The notes beneath the pieces are model-generated. The model saw nothing but the letters and a program-made list of their open reading frames with translations. It was not told the DNA's origin and did not search any database. From Pseudochrobactrum asaccharolyticum (GTDB taxonomy: Bacteria > Pseudomonadota > Alphaproteobacteria > Rhizobiales > Rhizobiaceae), in the NCBI RefSeq assembly GCF_003314995.1, contig NZ_QNRH01000004.1, positions 310,001 through 374,000 of the forward strand: 64,000 nucleotides of DNA, in the 5' to 3' direction. The translations under genes were made by a program, and so were the position numbers. Shown here in pieces: positions 8,888-18,647 of the stretch (position 1 is the stretch's first letter; every line of letters begins with the position of its first letter).

Positions 8888-9460
8888 ATGAACGCACAAA
8901 ATGCAGCTTCCGGTTCAGCTTACTTTCTGACCGAAGAAACCCAGCTAACAGAAACACATACACTATCGGTACTGGTGGATAACGAGCCGGGTGTTCTTGC
9001 CCGTGTTATTGGTCTGTTTTCCGGTCGCGGTTATAATATTGAAAGTCTGACAGTTTCTGAAACCGAACACGAAAAGCATCTGTCGCGTATTACCATTGTA
9101 ACGCGCGGCACTGCCAATGTGCTGGATCAGATTCGTCACTCATTGGAACGTATTGTTCCGGTGCATCGCGTGGTTGATCTGACCTATCATGCCCAGCAGC
9201 TTGGTCATGAACGTCCGGTTGAACGTGAACTGGCGCTGATCAAAGTGGTTGGCAAAGGTGATGATCGTGCCGAAATGCTGCGTCTGGCCGATGCTTTCAA
9301 AGCCAAGGTTGTGGATGCAACAGTTGAGCATTTCATTTTTGAAATCACCGGCAAGGGTGCAAAGATTGATCAGTTCATTGCGATTATGAAGCCGCTTGGC
9401 CTGATTGAAGTGTGCCGTACCGGTGTTGCGGCTATGATCCGTGGTGCTGAAGGCATGTAA
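8888..9460 (+). CDS. ilvH: Acetolactate synthase small (regulatory) subunit
   Basis: 190 residues. An N-terminal ACT domain starts at THTLSVLVDNEPGVLARVIGLF, and the C-terminal regulatory domain contains ELALIKVVG. It binds valine and mediates feedback control of IlvI. It is in an operon with ilvI. Confidence 0.95.
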   Translation: MNAQNAASGSAYFLTEETQLTETHTLSVLVDNEPGVLARVIGLFSGRGYNIESLTVSETEHEKHLSRITIVTRGTANVLDQIRHSLERIVPVHRVVDLTYHAQQLGHERPVERELALIKVVGKGDDRAEMLRLADAFKAKVVDATVEHFIFEITGKGAKIDQFIAIMKPLGLIEVCRTGVAAMIRGAEGM

Positions 9461-9558
9461 GTCCTTTTGCAAATTGCCTAAGCAATTGCTTCAAAGTAGC
9501 ACCGCTGTTCTCAAAAGAGGCAGCGGTGTTGCTTTTTGTAAATAGATTGTTTCTTCAG

Positions 9559-10161
9559 ATGTTGCTTTCTTACGATATATTCATGGCGCTGGTGGTGTTT
9601 GCGTTTGTCACATCCATCACGCCGGGGCCAAATAATCTGATGCTGCTGGCTTCCGGAGTGAACTTTGGTTTTCGCCGGACAATCCCGCATATGCTGGGAA
9701 TTGGTGTCGGTTTTCTGACGCTGTTGCTGGGCGTGGGCTACGGGCTTGGTGCGGTTTTGGAAACAGCTCCGATGCTCTATCTGGCGCTGAAATTCGCCGG
9801 TGGTGCCTATATGCTCTATCTGGCATATAAAATTGCTACCTCAACCTCGGTCGGTTCAGTTACAGACAGCGCTGCCAAACCAATGAGCTTTATGCAGGCT
9901 TTGTTGTTTCAGTGGGTGAACCCGAAAGCTTGGGTGATGGCCGTCACTGCTATGGCGAGCTATACGGTGCATGATGCCTATACGCTTTCAGTACTGGTGA
10001 TCGGCACTGTTTTTGCGATTATTAATCTGCCGAGTGTGTCGTCATGGGCGGCATTTGGCAGTCTGCTGCGCCAATGGCTAGAAGATCCGGTGCGGCTCAA
10101 ATGGTTCAACCTGACCATGGCGCTGCTGCTGGTTGCCAGTCTGTGGCCGATGCTGAGGTGA
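9559..10161 (+). CDS. LysE/RhtB family amino acid exporter
   Basis: 200 residues from the ATG at 9559. I chose this start because homologues begin just before the YDIFMAL segment; a TTG at 9526 is the alternative. The family signature SITPGPNNLMLLASG is at residues 18-32, with about six membrane helices. Members export amino acids or their derivatives. It follows ilvH by about 100 bases, but the substrate is not shown by context. Confidence 0.85.
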   Translation: MLLSYDIFMALVVFAFVTSITPGPNNLMLLASGVNFGFRRTIPHMLGIGVGFLTLLLGVGYGLGAVLETAPMLYLALKFAGGAYMLYLAYKIATSTSVGSVTDSAAKPMSFMQALLFQWVNPKAWVMAVTAMASYTVHDAYTLSVLVIGTVFAIINLPSVSSWAAFGSLLRQWLEDPVRLKWFNLTMALLLVASLWPMLR

Positions 10162-10202
10162 TAAAACTTGCTCTTTAGGCGCGAATCCGGTCAATCAGAA
10201 CC

Positions 10203-11333
10203 ATGATGGAATTTTCACCGGAACAGGACAACGCGCTGCAAGCTGTGGCGCAATGGTTGGCAAAAGGCGGCTCCCCGATTTTCCGCCTTTTTGGCTATGC
10301 GGGAACGGGTAAGACGACGCTTGCGCGCTATTTTGCTGAGCATGTGGATGGTGAGGTGCAGTTTGCGGCCTTTACCGGTAAAGCGGCGCAGGTCTTGCGC
10401 TCCAAAGGTGCGAGCAATGCCCGCACACTGCATTCGCTGATCTACCGCCCGAAAGGCGAAGAAGCGATTGAAGATGAGACGACGGGTAAAACTTCGATCT
10501 CTCCGACTTTTTCTCTTAACCGCCAGAGCCCTGTGGCGAAAGCAGCACTGATCGTTGTCGACGAATGTTCGATGGTCGATGAGCAGCTTGGCCGCGATCT
10601 GATGACATTCGGCACGCCTATTCTGGTGCTGGGTGATCCGGGGCAGTTGCCGCCGATCAGCGGTGGCGGCTTCTTCACCGAGCAGGAGCCGGATTATCTG
10701 CTGACAGAAATTCATCGTCAGGCGCAGGATAATCCGATTATCCGATTGGCGCTGGATGTGCGCGAAGGACGGGATATCCCTTATGGCGACTATGGTGCCG
10801 CGCGGGTGATCAGCAAAGCGGAAGTAACACAGGATCTGGTGCTCGATGCCGATCAGGTGCTGGTTGGCACCAACCGCACGCGTAAGCGTTATAATCAGCG
10901 CCTGCGTGAGCTCAAAGGTTTTACTGCAGATTATCCGCAATCCGGTGACAAGCTGGTTTGTCTGCGTAATGATCCGGCCAAAGGTCTGCTCAATGGTTCG
11001 CTCTGGAAGGTGATGACATCTTCCAAGGAGACCGTGAAGCCCGGTATTAATCTGCTGATCGCACCGGAAGATGAAGAGCCGGGCCGCGGTGTTGCCAAGA
11101 TTAAACTGTTGAAGGCGCAGTTTGAAGATCCGGATGCGGAAATTCCGTGGCAGACTAAAAAGCGTTTTGACGATTTTGACTACGGCTATGCGCTGACGAC
11201 ACATAAAGCGCAGGGCTCGCAGTGGAATAATGTGGTATTATTTGATGAGAGCTATGCCTTCCGCGATACGCGTGAGCGCTGGCTCTATACAGCTATTACC
11301 CGTGCAGCAGAAAAACTAACAATCGTTCGCTAG
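10203..11333 (+). CDS. RecD-like ATP-dependent DNA helicase (AAA_30 type)
   Basis: 376 residues. Walker A is FGYAGTGKTTLAR (about 30-42), Walker B is IVVDECSM, a GDPGQLPPI motif III follows, and a C-terminal UvrD_C_2 segment contains YALTTHKAQGSQWNNVV. This short single-polypeptide superfamily 1B helicase is common in alphaproteobacteria and presumably acts in DNA repair; its exact role is not known to me. It lies between a LysE gene and pdxJ on the same strand. Confidence 0.85.
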   Translation: MMEFSPEQDNALQAVAQWLAKGGSPIFRLFGYAGTGKTTLARYFAEHVDGEVQFAAFTGKAAQVLRSKGASNARTLHSLIYRPKGEEAIEDETTGKTSISPTFSLNRQSPVAKAALIVVDECSMVDEQLGRDLMTFGTPILVLGDPGQLPPISGGGFFTEQEPDYLLTEIHRQAQDNPIIRLALDVREGRDIPYGDYGAARVISKAEVTQDLVLDADQVLVGTNRTRKRYNQRLRELKGFTADYPQSGDKLVCLRNDPAKGLLNGSLWKVMTSSKETVKPGINLLIAPEDEEPGRGVAKIKLLKAQFEDPDAEIPWQTKKRFDDFDYGYALTTHKAQGSQWNNVVLFDESYAFRDTRERWLYTAITRAAEKLTIVR

Positions 11334-11393
11334 AACGTATCCCGAAAGCGGGAGCGCTCTGGGCGGGACTAAAATGGATCAGGGAGTTTGATC

Positions 11394-12131
11394 ATGGTTG
11401 CAACCTTGTCTGTTAATCTCAACGCTGTGGCTATGTTGCGTAATCGTCGCGATTTGCCATGGCCGAGTGTGACAGGCTTGGGGCGTGTTGCGCTTGATGC
11501 AGGTGCATCCGGCCTGACCGTGCATCCGCGTCCTGATCAGCGTCATATCCGTTTCTCCGATCTCGGCGATCTTCGTGCCTTGATTGACGATGAGTTTCCG
11601 CAGGCTGAGTTTAATATTGAAGGCTATCCGTCGGAAGAGTTTCTGGCGCTGGTTGAGCAGCATGAGCCGGAGCAGGTTACACTGGTACCGGATGATCCGG
11701 CACAGAATACCTCGGATCACGGTTGGGACTTTGCCAAACATAAGAACATGCTGAGTGAGGTGACCAAGCGTCTGAAATCCCGCGGCATGCGCGTTTCCAT
11801 GTTTGCTGATCCGACACCGGATGGTCTTGAAATTGCGAAAGAGACCGGTGCTGATCGTGTGGAGTTTTTCACCGGTCCTTATGGCGGTGCCTATGCTGAT
11901 CCTAAGGCGCAGGCACATGAGCTGGCCTTGCTGGAACGCGCGGCTTTGAAAGCTGTGGAGCTTGGTCTGGGCATTAATGCAGGGCATGATCTGACGGTCG
12001 CTAATCTGCCTGCTTTGGTGAAAGTCATGCCGACATTGAGCGAAGTTTCAATCGGGCATGGCCTGACGGCAGATGCACTGGAATATGGTATGCGCCAGTC
12101 GGTACAGCGTTTTATCAAAGCACTCGGCTAA
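11394..12131 (+). CDS. pdxJ: Pyridoxine 5'-phosphate synthase PdxJ
   Basis: 245 residues from the ATG at 11394, seven bases after an AGGGAG ribosome site. Motifs are [31 protein letters not shown], the catalytic Glu in [10 protein letters not shown], and [13 protein letters not shown]. It condenses 1-deoxyxylulose 5-phosphate with 3-amino-2-oxopropyl phosphate to form vitamin B6 phosphate. Confidence 0.96.
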   Translation: MVATLSVNLNAVAMLRNRRDLPWPSVTGLGRVALDAGASGLTVHPRPDQRHIRFSDLGDLRALIDDEFPQAEFNIEGYPSEEFLALVEQHEPEQVTLVPDDPAQNTSDHGWDFAKHKNMLSEVTKRLKSRGMRVSMFADPTPDGLEIAKETGADRVEFFTGPYGGAYADPKAQAHELALLERAALKAVELGLGINAGHDLTVANLPALVKVMPTLSEVSIGHGLTADALEYGMRQSVQRFIKALG

Positions 12132-12204
12132 AATCGTTTTTTGTGTTTTGATTCAATTTTATTTTATAAGTTACTGATTTTAAATAATTTTTGTAATCTT
12201 CTAT

Positions 12205-12241
12205 CCTGGTGAGCCATCGCAAATACAGATGGCTCATCAGG
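12205..12241 (+). other. Long hairpin upstream of kup
   Basis: A 14-bp stem with one G-T pair (CCTGGTGAGCCATC / GATGGCTCATCAGG) and a 9-base loop lies in the AT-rich 255-bp gap between pdxJ and kup. No T run follows on either strand, so it is not a standard terminator. It may stabilise the pdxJ mRNA end or act in a kup leader. Confidence 0.55.
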
Positions 12242-12386
12242 GCAGATATGCATTTCTTTGCTATTGTCATTCAGAAAAATTGAGCATTTATATACTGCAC
12301 TCCGGCCATTTCCTTCGCTTGTTTATAAGGCTAAGATCGAAGCACAGACCGGCGTATTGATAGCATCACATAGTTATAGGTTATGT

Positions 12387-14336
12387 ATGAAGCAGTCGCA
12401 GCGTGAAGAGATTGCCCATCAGGATATTCCGGTCAGCCCCGATGAGGATCAAAATGATCCTCACAGCCATACGGGAAGCCTGAAGCTATTAATGATGGGC
12501 GCGCTTGGTGTCGTCTATGGCGATATCGGTACCAGCCCGATTTACGCTTTTCGCGAAGCGCTGCATGCCTCCGTCTCGGATGGTAATTTGCTCCGTGCTG
12601 AAATCCTTGGCGTGATCTCCCTGATTGTCTGGTCACTGGCGCTGATCGTTACCGTGAAATATGTGCTGTTCGTATTGCGTGCGGATAATAACGGCGAGGG
12701 CGGCATTCTCTCGCTCATGGCGCTGGTGCGCTCCAGCTTTGCCAACCGTCCGGATATTATTCTCGGTATCGGGATTATCGGTGCATCGCTGTTTTTCGGT
12801 GATGCGGTGATTACGCCGGCAATTTCTGTGCTTTCCGCGGTGGAAGGGCTGGAGATTGTTGCGCCGCATATGAAGCCCTATGTGGTGCCGATTACTATTA
12901 CGATTTTGCTGATACTGTTTTTTGTGCAGCGGCATGGTACGGGGCGTATGGCCAGTATTTTCGGCCCCGTGATGTTGCTGTGGTTTCTGGCATTAGGGCT
13001 AACCGGTTTTATTCATATATTTGATGATCCGGGCATCCTTGCAGGGCTTAATCCCTATTATGCCTTTGCTTTTCTCAGCGGTAATCTGACAACCTCTTTC
13101 GCAACCATTGGTGCGATTTTTCTCGCGGTCACCGGTGCAGAAGCGCTTTATGCCGACCTCGGACATTTCGGGCGTAAGCCGATTGTACGTGCATGGCTGT
13201 GGATTGTGTTTCCAAGCCTGATCCTGAATTATTTCGGGCAGGGCGCATTTATCCTGACGCATAGTGCGGCAACCGGTGAGGCGGTGCAAAATCCGTTTTT
13301 CCAGATGATGCCACAATGGGCTTTGCTGCCGATGGTTCTGCTGGCAACGATTGCCACGGTGATTGCCAGTCAGGCGGTTTTGACGGGCACCTATTCGCTG
13401 GCACGGCAGGCAGTGCAGCTGAATATTCTGCCAAGACTTGAGGTTTTGCACACATCGGAGACGCTGCACGGGCAGATTTATATGCCGCGCATTAATCTGC
13501 TACTTGGTATTACAGTGATCCTGCTGGTGGTGACTTTCCAAAAATCCAGCAATCTGGCCGCGGCCTATGGTATTGCGGTAACCGGCAATATGCTGGTGAC
13601 GACCACTTTGCTGTTTTTTGTGATGCGCCGTCTGTGGAAATGGAGCCTGCCGGTTGTGCTGGTGCCGATCATTGGATTTGCTGTGGTTGATCTGATGTTC
13701 TTCAGCGCCAATTTGGTGAAAGTCCATCAGGGCGGCTGGGCATCCATTGTGGTCGGAGCACTGGTCTTGCTGGTGATGTGGACATGGGTGCGCGGCAGCC
13801 GCCATCTGTTCGAGAAAACCCGTAAGACAGAAGTGCCGCTGGATTTGATTGTCAATCAGATGACACGCAAAGAGCCGGTGATTGTGGCAGGCACAGCGGT
13901 TTTTCTGACAGGTGATCCGGCCAGTGTGCCGACAGCGCTGATGCATAGCCTCAAGCATTATAAAGTTCTGCACGAGAACAATGTTATTCTGACTGTGGTG
14001 ACGGCGCCGCGCCCATGGGTGTCTGCGGATGATCGTGCACGCATCTCGCAATATAGCGACCGCTTCATGCAAGTGACTTTGACCTTTGGTTATATGCAGT
14101 CACCGAATATTCCGCGTGCATTGGGAATTTGCCGCAGGCTTGGCTGGAAATATGATATTATGACCACATCCTTTTTCCTCTCGCGGCGTGTGTTACGAAT
14201 ATCGCCGCGCTCGCCAATGCCGCATTGGCAGGCAAAATTATTTATTACGCTTGCCCGCAGTGCTTCGGATGCCACGGAATATTTCCAGATTCCGACTGGT
14301 CGTGTGGTGGAGATTGGCACACAGGTCAATCTCTGA
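12387..14336 (+). CDS. kup: Kup-type potassium uptake protein
   Basis: 649 residues from the ATG at 12387; an upstream in-frame extension crosses AT-rich non-coding sequence and is not used here. The Kup signature GALGVVYGDIGTSPIYAFREAL is at about residues 31-52, followed by roughly 12 membrane helices (to about residue 480) and a hydrophilic C-terminal domain ending in IPTGRVVEIGTQVNL. It imports K+ with protons. Confidence 0.93.
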   Translation: MKQSQREEIAHQDIPVSPDEDQNDPHSHTGSLKLLMMGALGVVYGDIGTSPIYAFREALHASVSDGNLLRAEILGVISLIVWSLALIVTVKYVLFVLRADNNGEGGILSLMALVRSSFANRPDIILGIGIIGASLFFGDAVITPAISVLSAVEGLEIVAPHMKPYVVPITITILLILFFVQRHGTGRMASIFGPVMLLWFLALGLTGFIHIFDDPGILAGLNPYYAFAFLSGNLTTSFATIGAIFLAVTGAEALYADLGHFGRKPIVRAWLWIVFPSLILNYFGQGAFILTHSAATGEAVQNPFFQMMPQWALLPMVLLATIATVIASQAVLTGTYSLARQAVQLNILPRLEVLHTSETLHGQIYMPRINLLLGITVILLVVTFQKSSNLAAAYGIAVTGNMLVTTTLLFFVMRRLWKWSLPVVLVPIIGFAVVDLMFFSANLVKVHQGGWASIVVGALVLLVMWTWVRGSRHLFEKTRKTEVPLDLIVNQMTRKEPVIVAGTAVFLTGDPASVPTALMHSLKHYKVLHENNVILTVVTAPRPWVSADDRARISQYSDRFMQVTLTFGYMQSPNIPRALGICRRLGWKYDIMTTSFFLSRRVLRISPRSPMPHWQAKLFITLARSASDATEYFQIPTGRVVEIGTQVNL

Positions 14337-14412
14337 TCAATTTGCTGCATAAAATTTCGCGGCGGATTAAAAATCCCTCTTGCATTGTTGAAATTGTAGC
14401 GGCATAGTCCGA

Positions 14413-14427
14413 ACCGTAACGTACGGT
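14413..14427. promoter_or_regulatory. Candidate TetR-family operator
   Basis: A perfect 6-bp inverted repeat with a 3-bp spacer (ACCGTA-ACG-TACGGT) lies about 60 bases before the TetR-type gene. Location and symmetry suggest an autoregulatory site; binding is inferred. Confidence 0.4.
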
Positions 14428-14485
14428 ACGCATGATGAGAATCTGTGAGGCACGTATGAAATAGGTTTAAAAGGAGCGTGGAAGC

Positions 14486-15145
14486 GTGCAGTTGCAGCAG
14501 CCTGATAATGTCGTGAGCAATGTCGGAAATGGCTTCGATCTGACAGATCGTCAGAAAGATGTGCTGAATGCTGCACTCGAGCTACTCGTTGAAGGCGGCG
14601 ACAGTCTGACTATGGCTGGTGTTGCGCGACGGGCAAGCTGCTCCAAGGAAACGCTCTATAAGTGGTTCAGCGATCGTGATGGTTTGCTGACTGCAACAGT
14701 GCAGTGGCAGGCGTCGAAAGTGCGCGTTGTGCCGGTGGCGAAGGAAGGGCTGGATGAAGAGTCACTCTTTACCAGTCTGGAGCATTTTGCCCGTGACTGG
14801 TTGCTGGTTCTGTCCGGCAGCACATCGATTGCGCTGAACCGTTTGGCCGTGAGCCATGCGGGTTCCGGCAAGTCGGATCTCGGTGAGATCGTGCTGAATA
14901 ATGGTCCGATCGCAATGGCGCGTCGTCTCAAGCCGGTTCTGGAAACCGGTCGCGATGCAGGCCTGCTGGACTTTGATGATATTGATGAAGCATTCGCTTC
15001 ATTCTTTGGCCTTGTGGTGCGCGATATGCAGATCCGTCTGTTGCTCGGCGATCATCATGAAGTCAGTGATGCAGAAATTATTCGCGATGCCAGAACGGCA
15101 ACGCGTCAGTTTTTTGCTCTTTACGGAAATAAAGCCGGTTCCTGA
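14486..15145 (+). CDS. TetR/AcrR family transcriptional regulator
   Basis: 219 residues with a GTG start after an AAAGGAG ribosome site. The N-terminal helix-turn-helix spans residues about 20-65 (VLNAALELLVEGGDSLTMAG and KETLYKWFSDRDGLL). The C-terminal ligand domain matches a TetR_C type common in Hyphomicrobiales. The gene sits directly before ilvC, with a weak hairpin between them, but I see no evidence that it controls ilvC. The inducer is unknown. Confidence 0.88.
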   Translation: MQLQQPDNVVSNVGNGFDLTDRQKDVLNAALELLVEGGDSLTMAGVARRASCSKETLYKWFSDRDGLLTATVQWQASKVRVVPVAKEGLDEESLFTSLEHFARDWLLVLSGSTSIALNRLAVSHAGSGKSDLGEIVLNNGPIAMARRLKPVLETGRDAGLLDFDDIDEAFASFFGLVVRDMQIRLLLGDHHEVSDAEIIRDARTATRQFFALYGNKAGS

Positions 15146-15171
15146 AAAACCGGATAAGAAACACCGGTTTT
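15146..15171 (+). terminator. Hairpin after the TetR gene
   Basis: An 8-bp stem (AAAACCGG / CCGGTTTT) with a 10-base loop begins right after the stop codon and ends in a short T run. It would separate the regulator from ilvC. Confidence 0.55.
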
Positions 15172-15175
15172 GTAA

Positions 15176-16231
<1,056 letters not shown>

Positions 16232-16282
16232 TCCGGTTGACAAAGCCCGCAAAGAAGCTGGCATTGTCTAATCGCTGAATAT

Positions 16283-16316
16283 CAGGCCCGCACAAAGTTT
16301 TGTTTGTGCGGGCCTG
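16283..16316. terminator. Strong hairpin after ilvC
   Basis: A perfect 14-bp stem (CAGGCCCGCACAAA / TTTGTGCGGGCCTG) with a 6-base loop. The T tail is weak, but the position 50 bases after ilvC fits a terminator. Confidence 0.75.
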
Positions 16317-16354
16317 ACTATTTGTGGCAGTACTGCTGACGGGAGGAATGAGAT

Positions 16355-16864
16355 ATGAGTGAAATAACGATCCGGCAGTTGAAGTCCGATGACTTTGCTA
16401 TTCTTCGGGATATTCGGTTGGAAGCGCTGCAACTGCATCCGGAAGCTTATAGTTCTGCTTATGAAGACTGGGTAAAATTCTCTGAAGCTGATTGGCGTGC
16501 AAAGTTAAATGCACCGGTTTTTGCTGCTTTCGACGGAAAGAAGGCGGTTGGTCTGATTGGTCTGTGGCCTCAGGACGGCGCACGGACATCGCATCGTGCG
16601 ATCGTAGTAATGGTCTATGTGAAAAGCGAAATGCGCGGCCGGAATATTGGCCAGAAGCTGATGCAGGCTGTTGAGGCCTATGCGCGTGATAATGGCTTCA
16701 GCCAGCTCGAACTCAGTGTACTCGCTGAAAACAAATCTGCTTTGCAGCTTTATTTACGCGAAGGTTATACGGAATTCGGACGCCGGCCGAACTGGATATC
16801 ACTGAATGGTGAAATGTATGACGAAGTGATGATGGTGCGTCCGGTTACGCTTAGAGCGGTTTGA
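16355..16864 (+). CDS. GNAT N-acetyltransferase
   Basis: 169 residues. It begins EITIRQLKSDDFAILRDIRLEAL and has the acetyl-CoA motif VYVKSEMRGRNIGQKLMQAV (about 85-104), then LELSVLAENKSALQLYLREGY. The substrate is unknown. Its last codons and stop lie inside the dispersed repeat at 16852-16952, so the C-terminal residues RAV appear to be donated by that repeat. Confidence 0.88.
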   Translation: MSEITIRQLKSDDFAILRDIRLEALQLHPEAYSSAYEDWVKFSEADWRAKLNAPVFAAFDGKKAVGLIGLWPQDGARTSHRAIVVMVYVKSEMRGRNIGQKLMQAVEAYARDNGFSQLELSVLAENKSALQLYLREGYTEFGRRPNWISLNGEMYDEVMMVRPVTLRAV

Positions 16865-16952
16865 GTTAATGTTGAATCGTTGAAACCGCTCTAGCTTTTG
16901 TTTTTACGCGTATTCCGAAAACCGCTTCGCACTTTTCGGAATGAGCTATAAT
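16852..16952 (+). repeat. Dispersed intergenic repeat, copy 2
   Basis: It opens with the palindrome AGAGCGGTTTGAG ... TGAAACCGCTCT, then TTTTGTTTTTACGCG, ACCGCTTCGCACTTTTCGGA and GCTATA, in the same order as 3225-3330. It overlaps the last 13 bases of the preceding GNAT gene. Confidence 0.7.
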
Positions 16953-17165
16953 GCATGATTATTAGTTTTTGGCGGTAATTTTTGTACGAATATGACTGAA
17001 TTTATGCCCATCTCGCAACAATGCGAATAAAAGGTCAGTATTGCTGACATATTTTACTTGTTTTGTTGTGAAATACGCATAAGGTGATACCCAAAGGCAC
17101 ACAGCTTTTGGTTAAGTTTTATGGTCTATTCGGCTGCATCTTTTTGAATTGATGAGGAACTCCCC

Positions 17166-18383
17166 ATGTTGGATTGGGAAAAAATATTCGCAACGCGCTC
17201 CTCGCGTATGAAAGCGTCTGAAATTCGTGAATTGTTGAAACTGCTTGAGCGTCCGGATATTATTTCTTTCGCTGGCGGTATTCCTGATCCGAAGCTGTTT
17301 CCGGCGGAAGAGTTTAAAGAAGCCTATGCTGACATTTTCGCATCCGGCAAATCCGATGCAGCACTGCAATATTCGGTAAGTGAAGGCTATAAGCCGCTGC
17401 GCGAATGGCTGCAGGGTGAAATGGCAAAGCTCGGTGTACCATGTGCACCGGAGAATATTTTCATCACTTCAGGCTCACAGCAGGCACTGGATTATCTGGG
17501 CAAACTGTTCCTGTCGCCAAATGATACGGCGCTGGTTGTTCGCCCGACCTATCTCGGTGCGTTACAGGCTTTCAATGCCTATGAGCCGACCTATGATGAT
17601 CTGCAGCCAAACGGCAACCGCACACCGGCTTCCTATGAAGAAGCTGCTGCCAAGGCTGGCGGCAAGGTGAAATTTGCGTATTTCTCGGCAGATTTCAGCA
17701 ATCCGACCGGCGAAACCATTGATCGTGAAGGCCGTGAAAAGCTGATTGATCTGGGCGATGAAATGGATATCGCGCTGATCGAAGATGCTGCCTATCAGTA
17801 TCTGCGTTTTGACGGTACGCCGATCCCGCCGGTTCTGGCGCTGGAAATTGAGCGTAAAGGCTCGATTGAAAATACCCGCACCATCTATTCCGGCAGTTTC
17901 TCCAAGACACTGGCGCCGGGTCTGCGCGTTGGTTATGTTGTGGCCAACAGCACAGTTATTCGCAAGCTGGTACTGATGAAGCAGGCTGCTGATCTGCACT
18001 CTTCGACCATCAATCAGCTGGCTGTGCATCATGTTGCTGCCAATGGTTTTGATGCGCAGATTGCTAAGATCAAGGCTGTATATTCCCATCGCCGCAACAA
18101 AATGCTTGAAGCGCTGGATAAATATATGCCGAAATCGGCCACATGGACCAAGCCTGAGGGCGGTATGTTCATCTGGGTAACCCTGCCGGATTACATGAAC
18201 GGCGCTGATCTGCTTGCCGCGGCTATTGAGACTGAAAAAGTCGCTTTTGTCCCGGGTAAAGCATTCCATGCTGATGGCAGCGGTGCCAATACAGTGCGTC
18301 TGGCCTATTCCTGTGCCAATGACGAGATGATTGAAGAAGGCATTAAGCGCCTTGGCAATTTGATCCGTGCGCATCAGAAATAA
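17166..18383 (+). CDS. PLP-dependent aminotransferase, MocR/2-aminoadipate type
   Basis: 405 residues. A class I/II aminotransferase fold: start DWEKIFATRSSRMKASEIRELL, cofactor-binding ITSGSQQALDY, DFSNPTGETID, Asp-Ala-Ala-Tyr (IEDAAYQYL), the Schiff-base Lys in SGSFSKTLAPGLRVGYV, and Arg in NTVRLAYSC. Close families include 2-aminoadipate and valine-pyruvate type aminotransferases; the substrate is uncertain. It is transcribed alone, with a strong terminator just after. Confidence 0.9.
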   Translation: MLDWEKIFATRSSRMKASEIRELLKLLERPDIISFAGGIPDPKLFPAEEFKEAYADIFASGKSDAALQYSVSEGYKPLREWLQGEMAKLGVPCAPENIFITSGSQQALDYLGKLFLSPNDTALVVRPTYLGALQAFNAYEPTYDDLQPNGNRTPASYEEAAAKAGGKVKFAYFSADFSNPTGETIDREGREKLIDLGDEMDIALIEDAAYQYLRFDGTPIPPVLALEIERKGSIENTRTIYSGSFSKTLAPGLRVGYVVANSTVIRKLVLMKQAADLHSSTINQLAVHHVAANGFDAQIAKIKAVYSHRRNKMLEALDKYMPKSATWTKPEGGMFIWVTLPDYMNGADLLAAAIETEKVAFVPGKAFHADGSGANTVRLAYSCANDEMIEEGIKRLGNLIRAHQK

Positions 18384-18402
18384 TAATATCTGTTGAGACT
18401 GG

Positions 18403-18432
18403 AAAAGCCGGAGCCTTGCTCCGGCTTTTTTA
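18403..18432 (+). terminator. Rho-independent terminator after the aminotransferase gene
   Basis: A perfect 12-bp stem (AAAAGCCGGAGC / GCTCCGGCTTTT) with a CTT loop ends in a T run. Confidence 0.92.
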
Positions 18433-18647
18433 TGTCTTCAGAGCAGAGTTTCAGCTCAAGTATATCGCCGTTAAATGGATGTATTTAACGGCGATATGTT
18501 TTGGCACTTAACTTGCTGAATTTACGGCTTTCTTTATAAAAGATGCTTGGATTTAGCGGGCAATCCTGTAGCTTGGATATGCAATAATTTTACAGGCTTG
18601 AGTCCGGATAATGGTGAGCGGTTCAGGCGGAGAATGAGGGGAAACTC

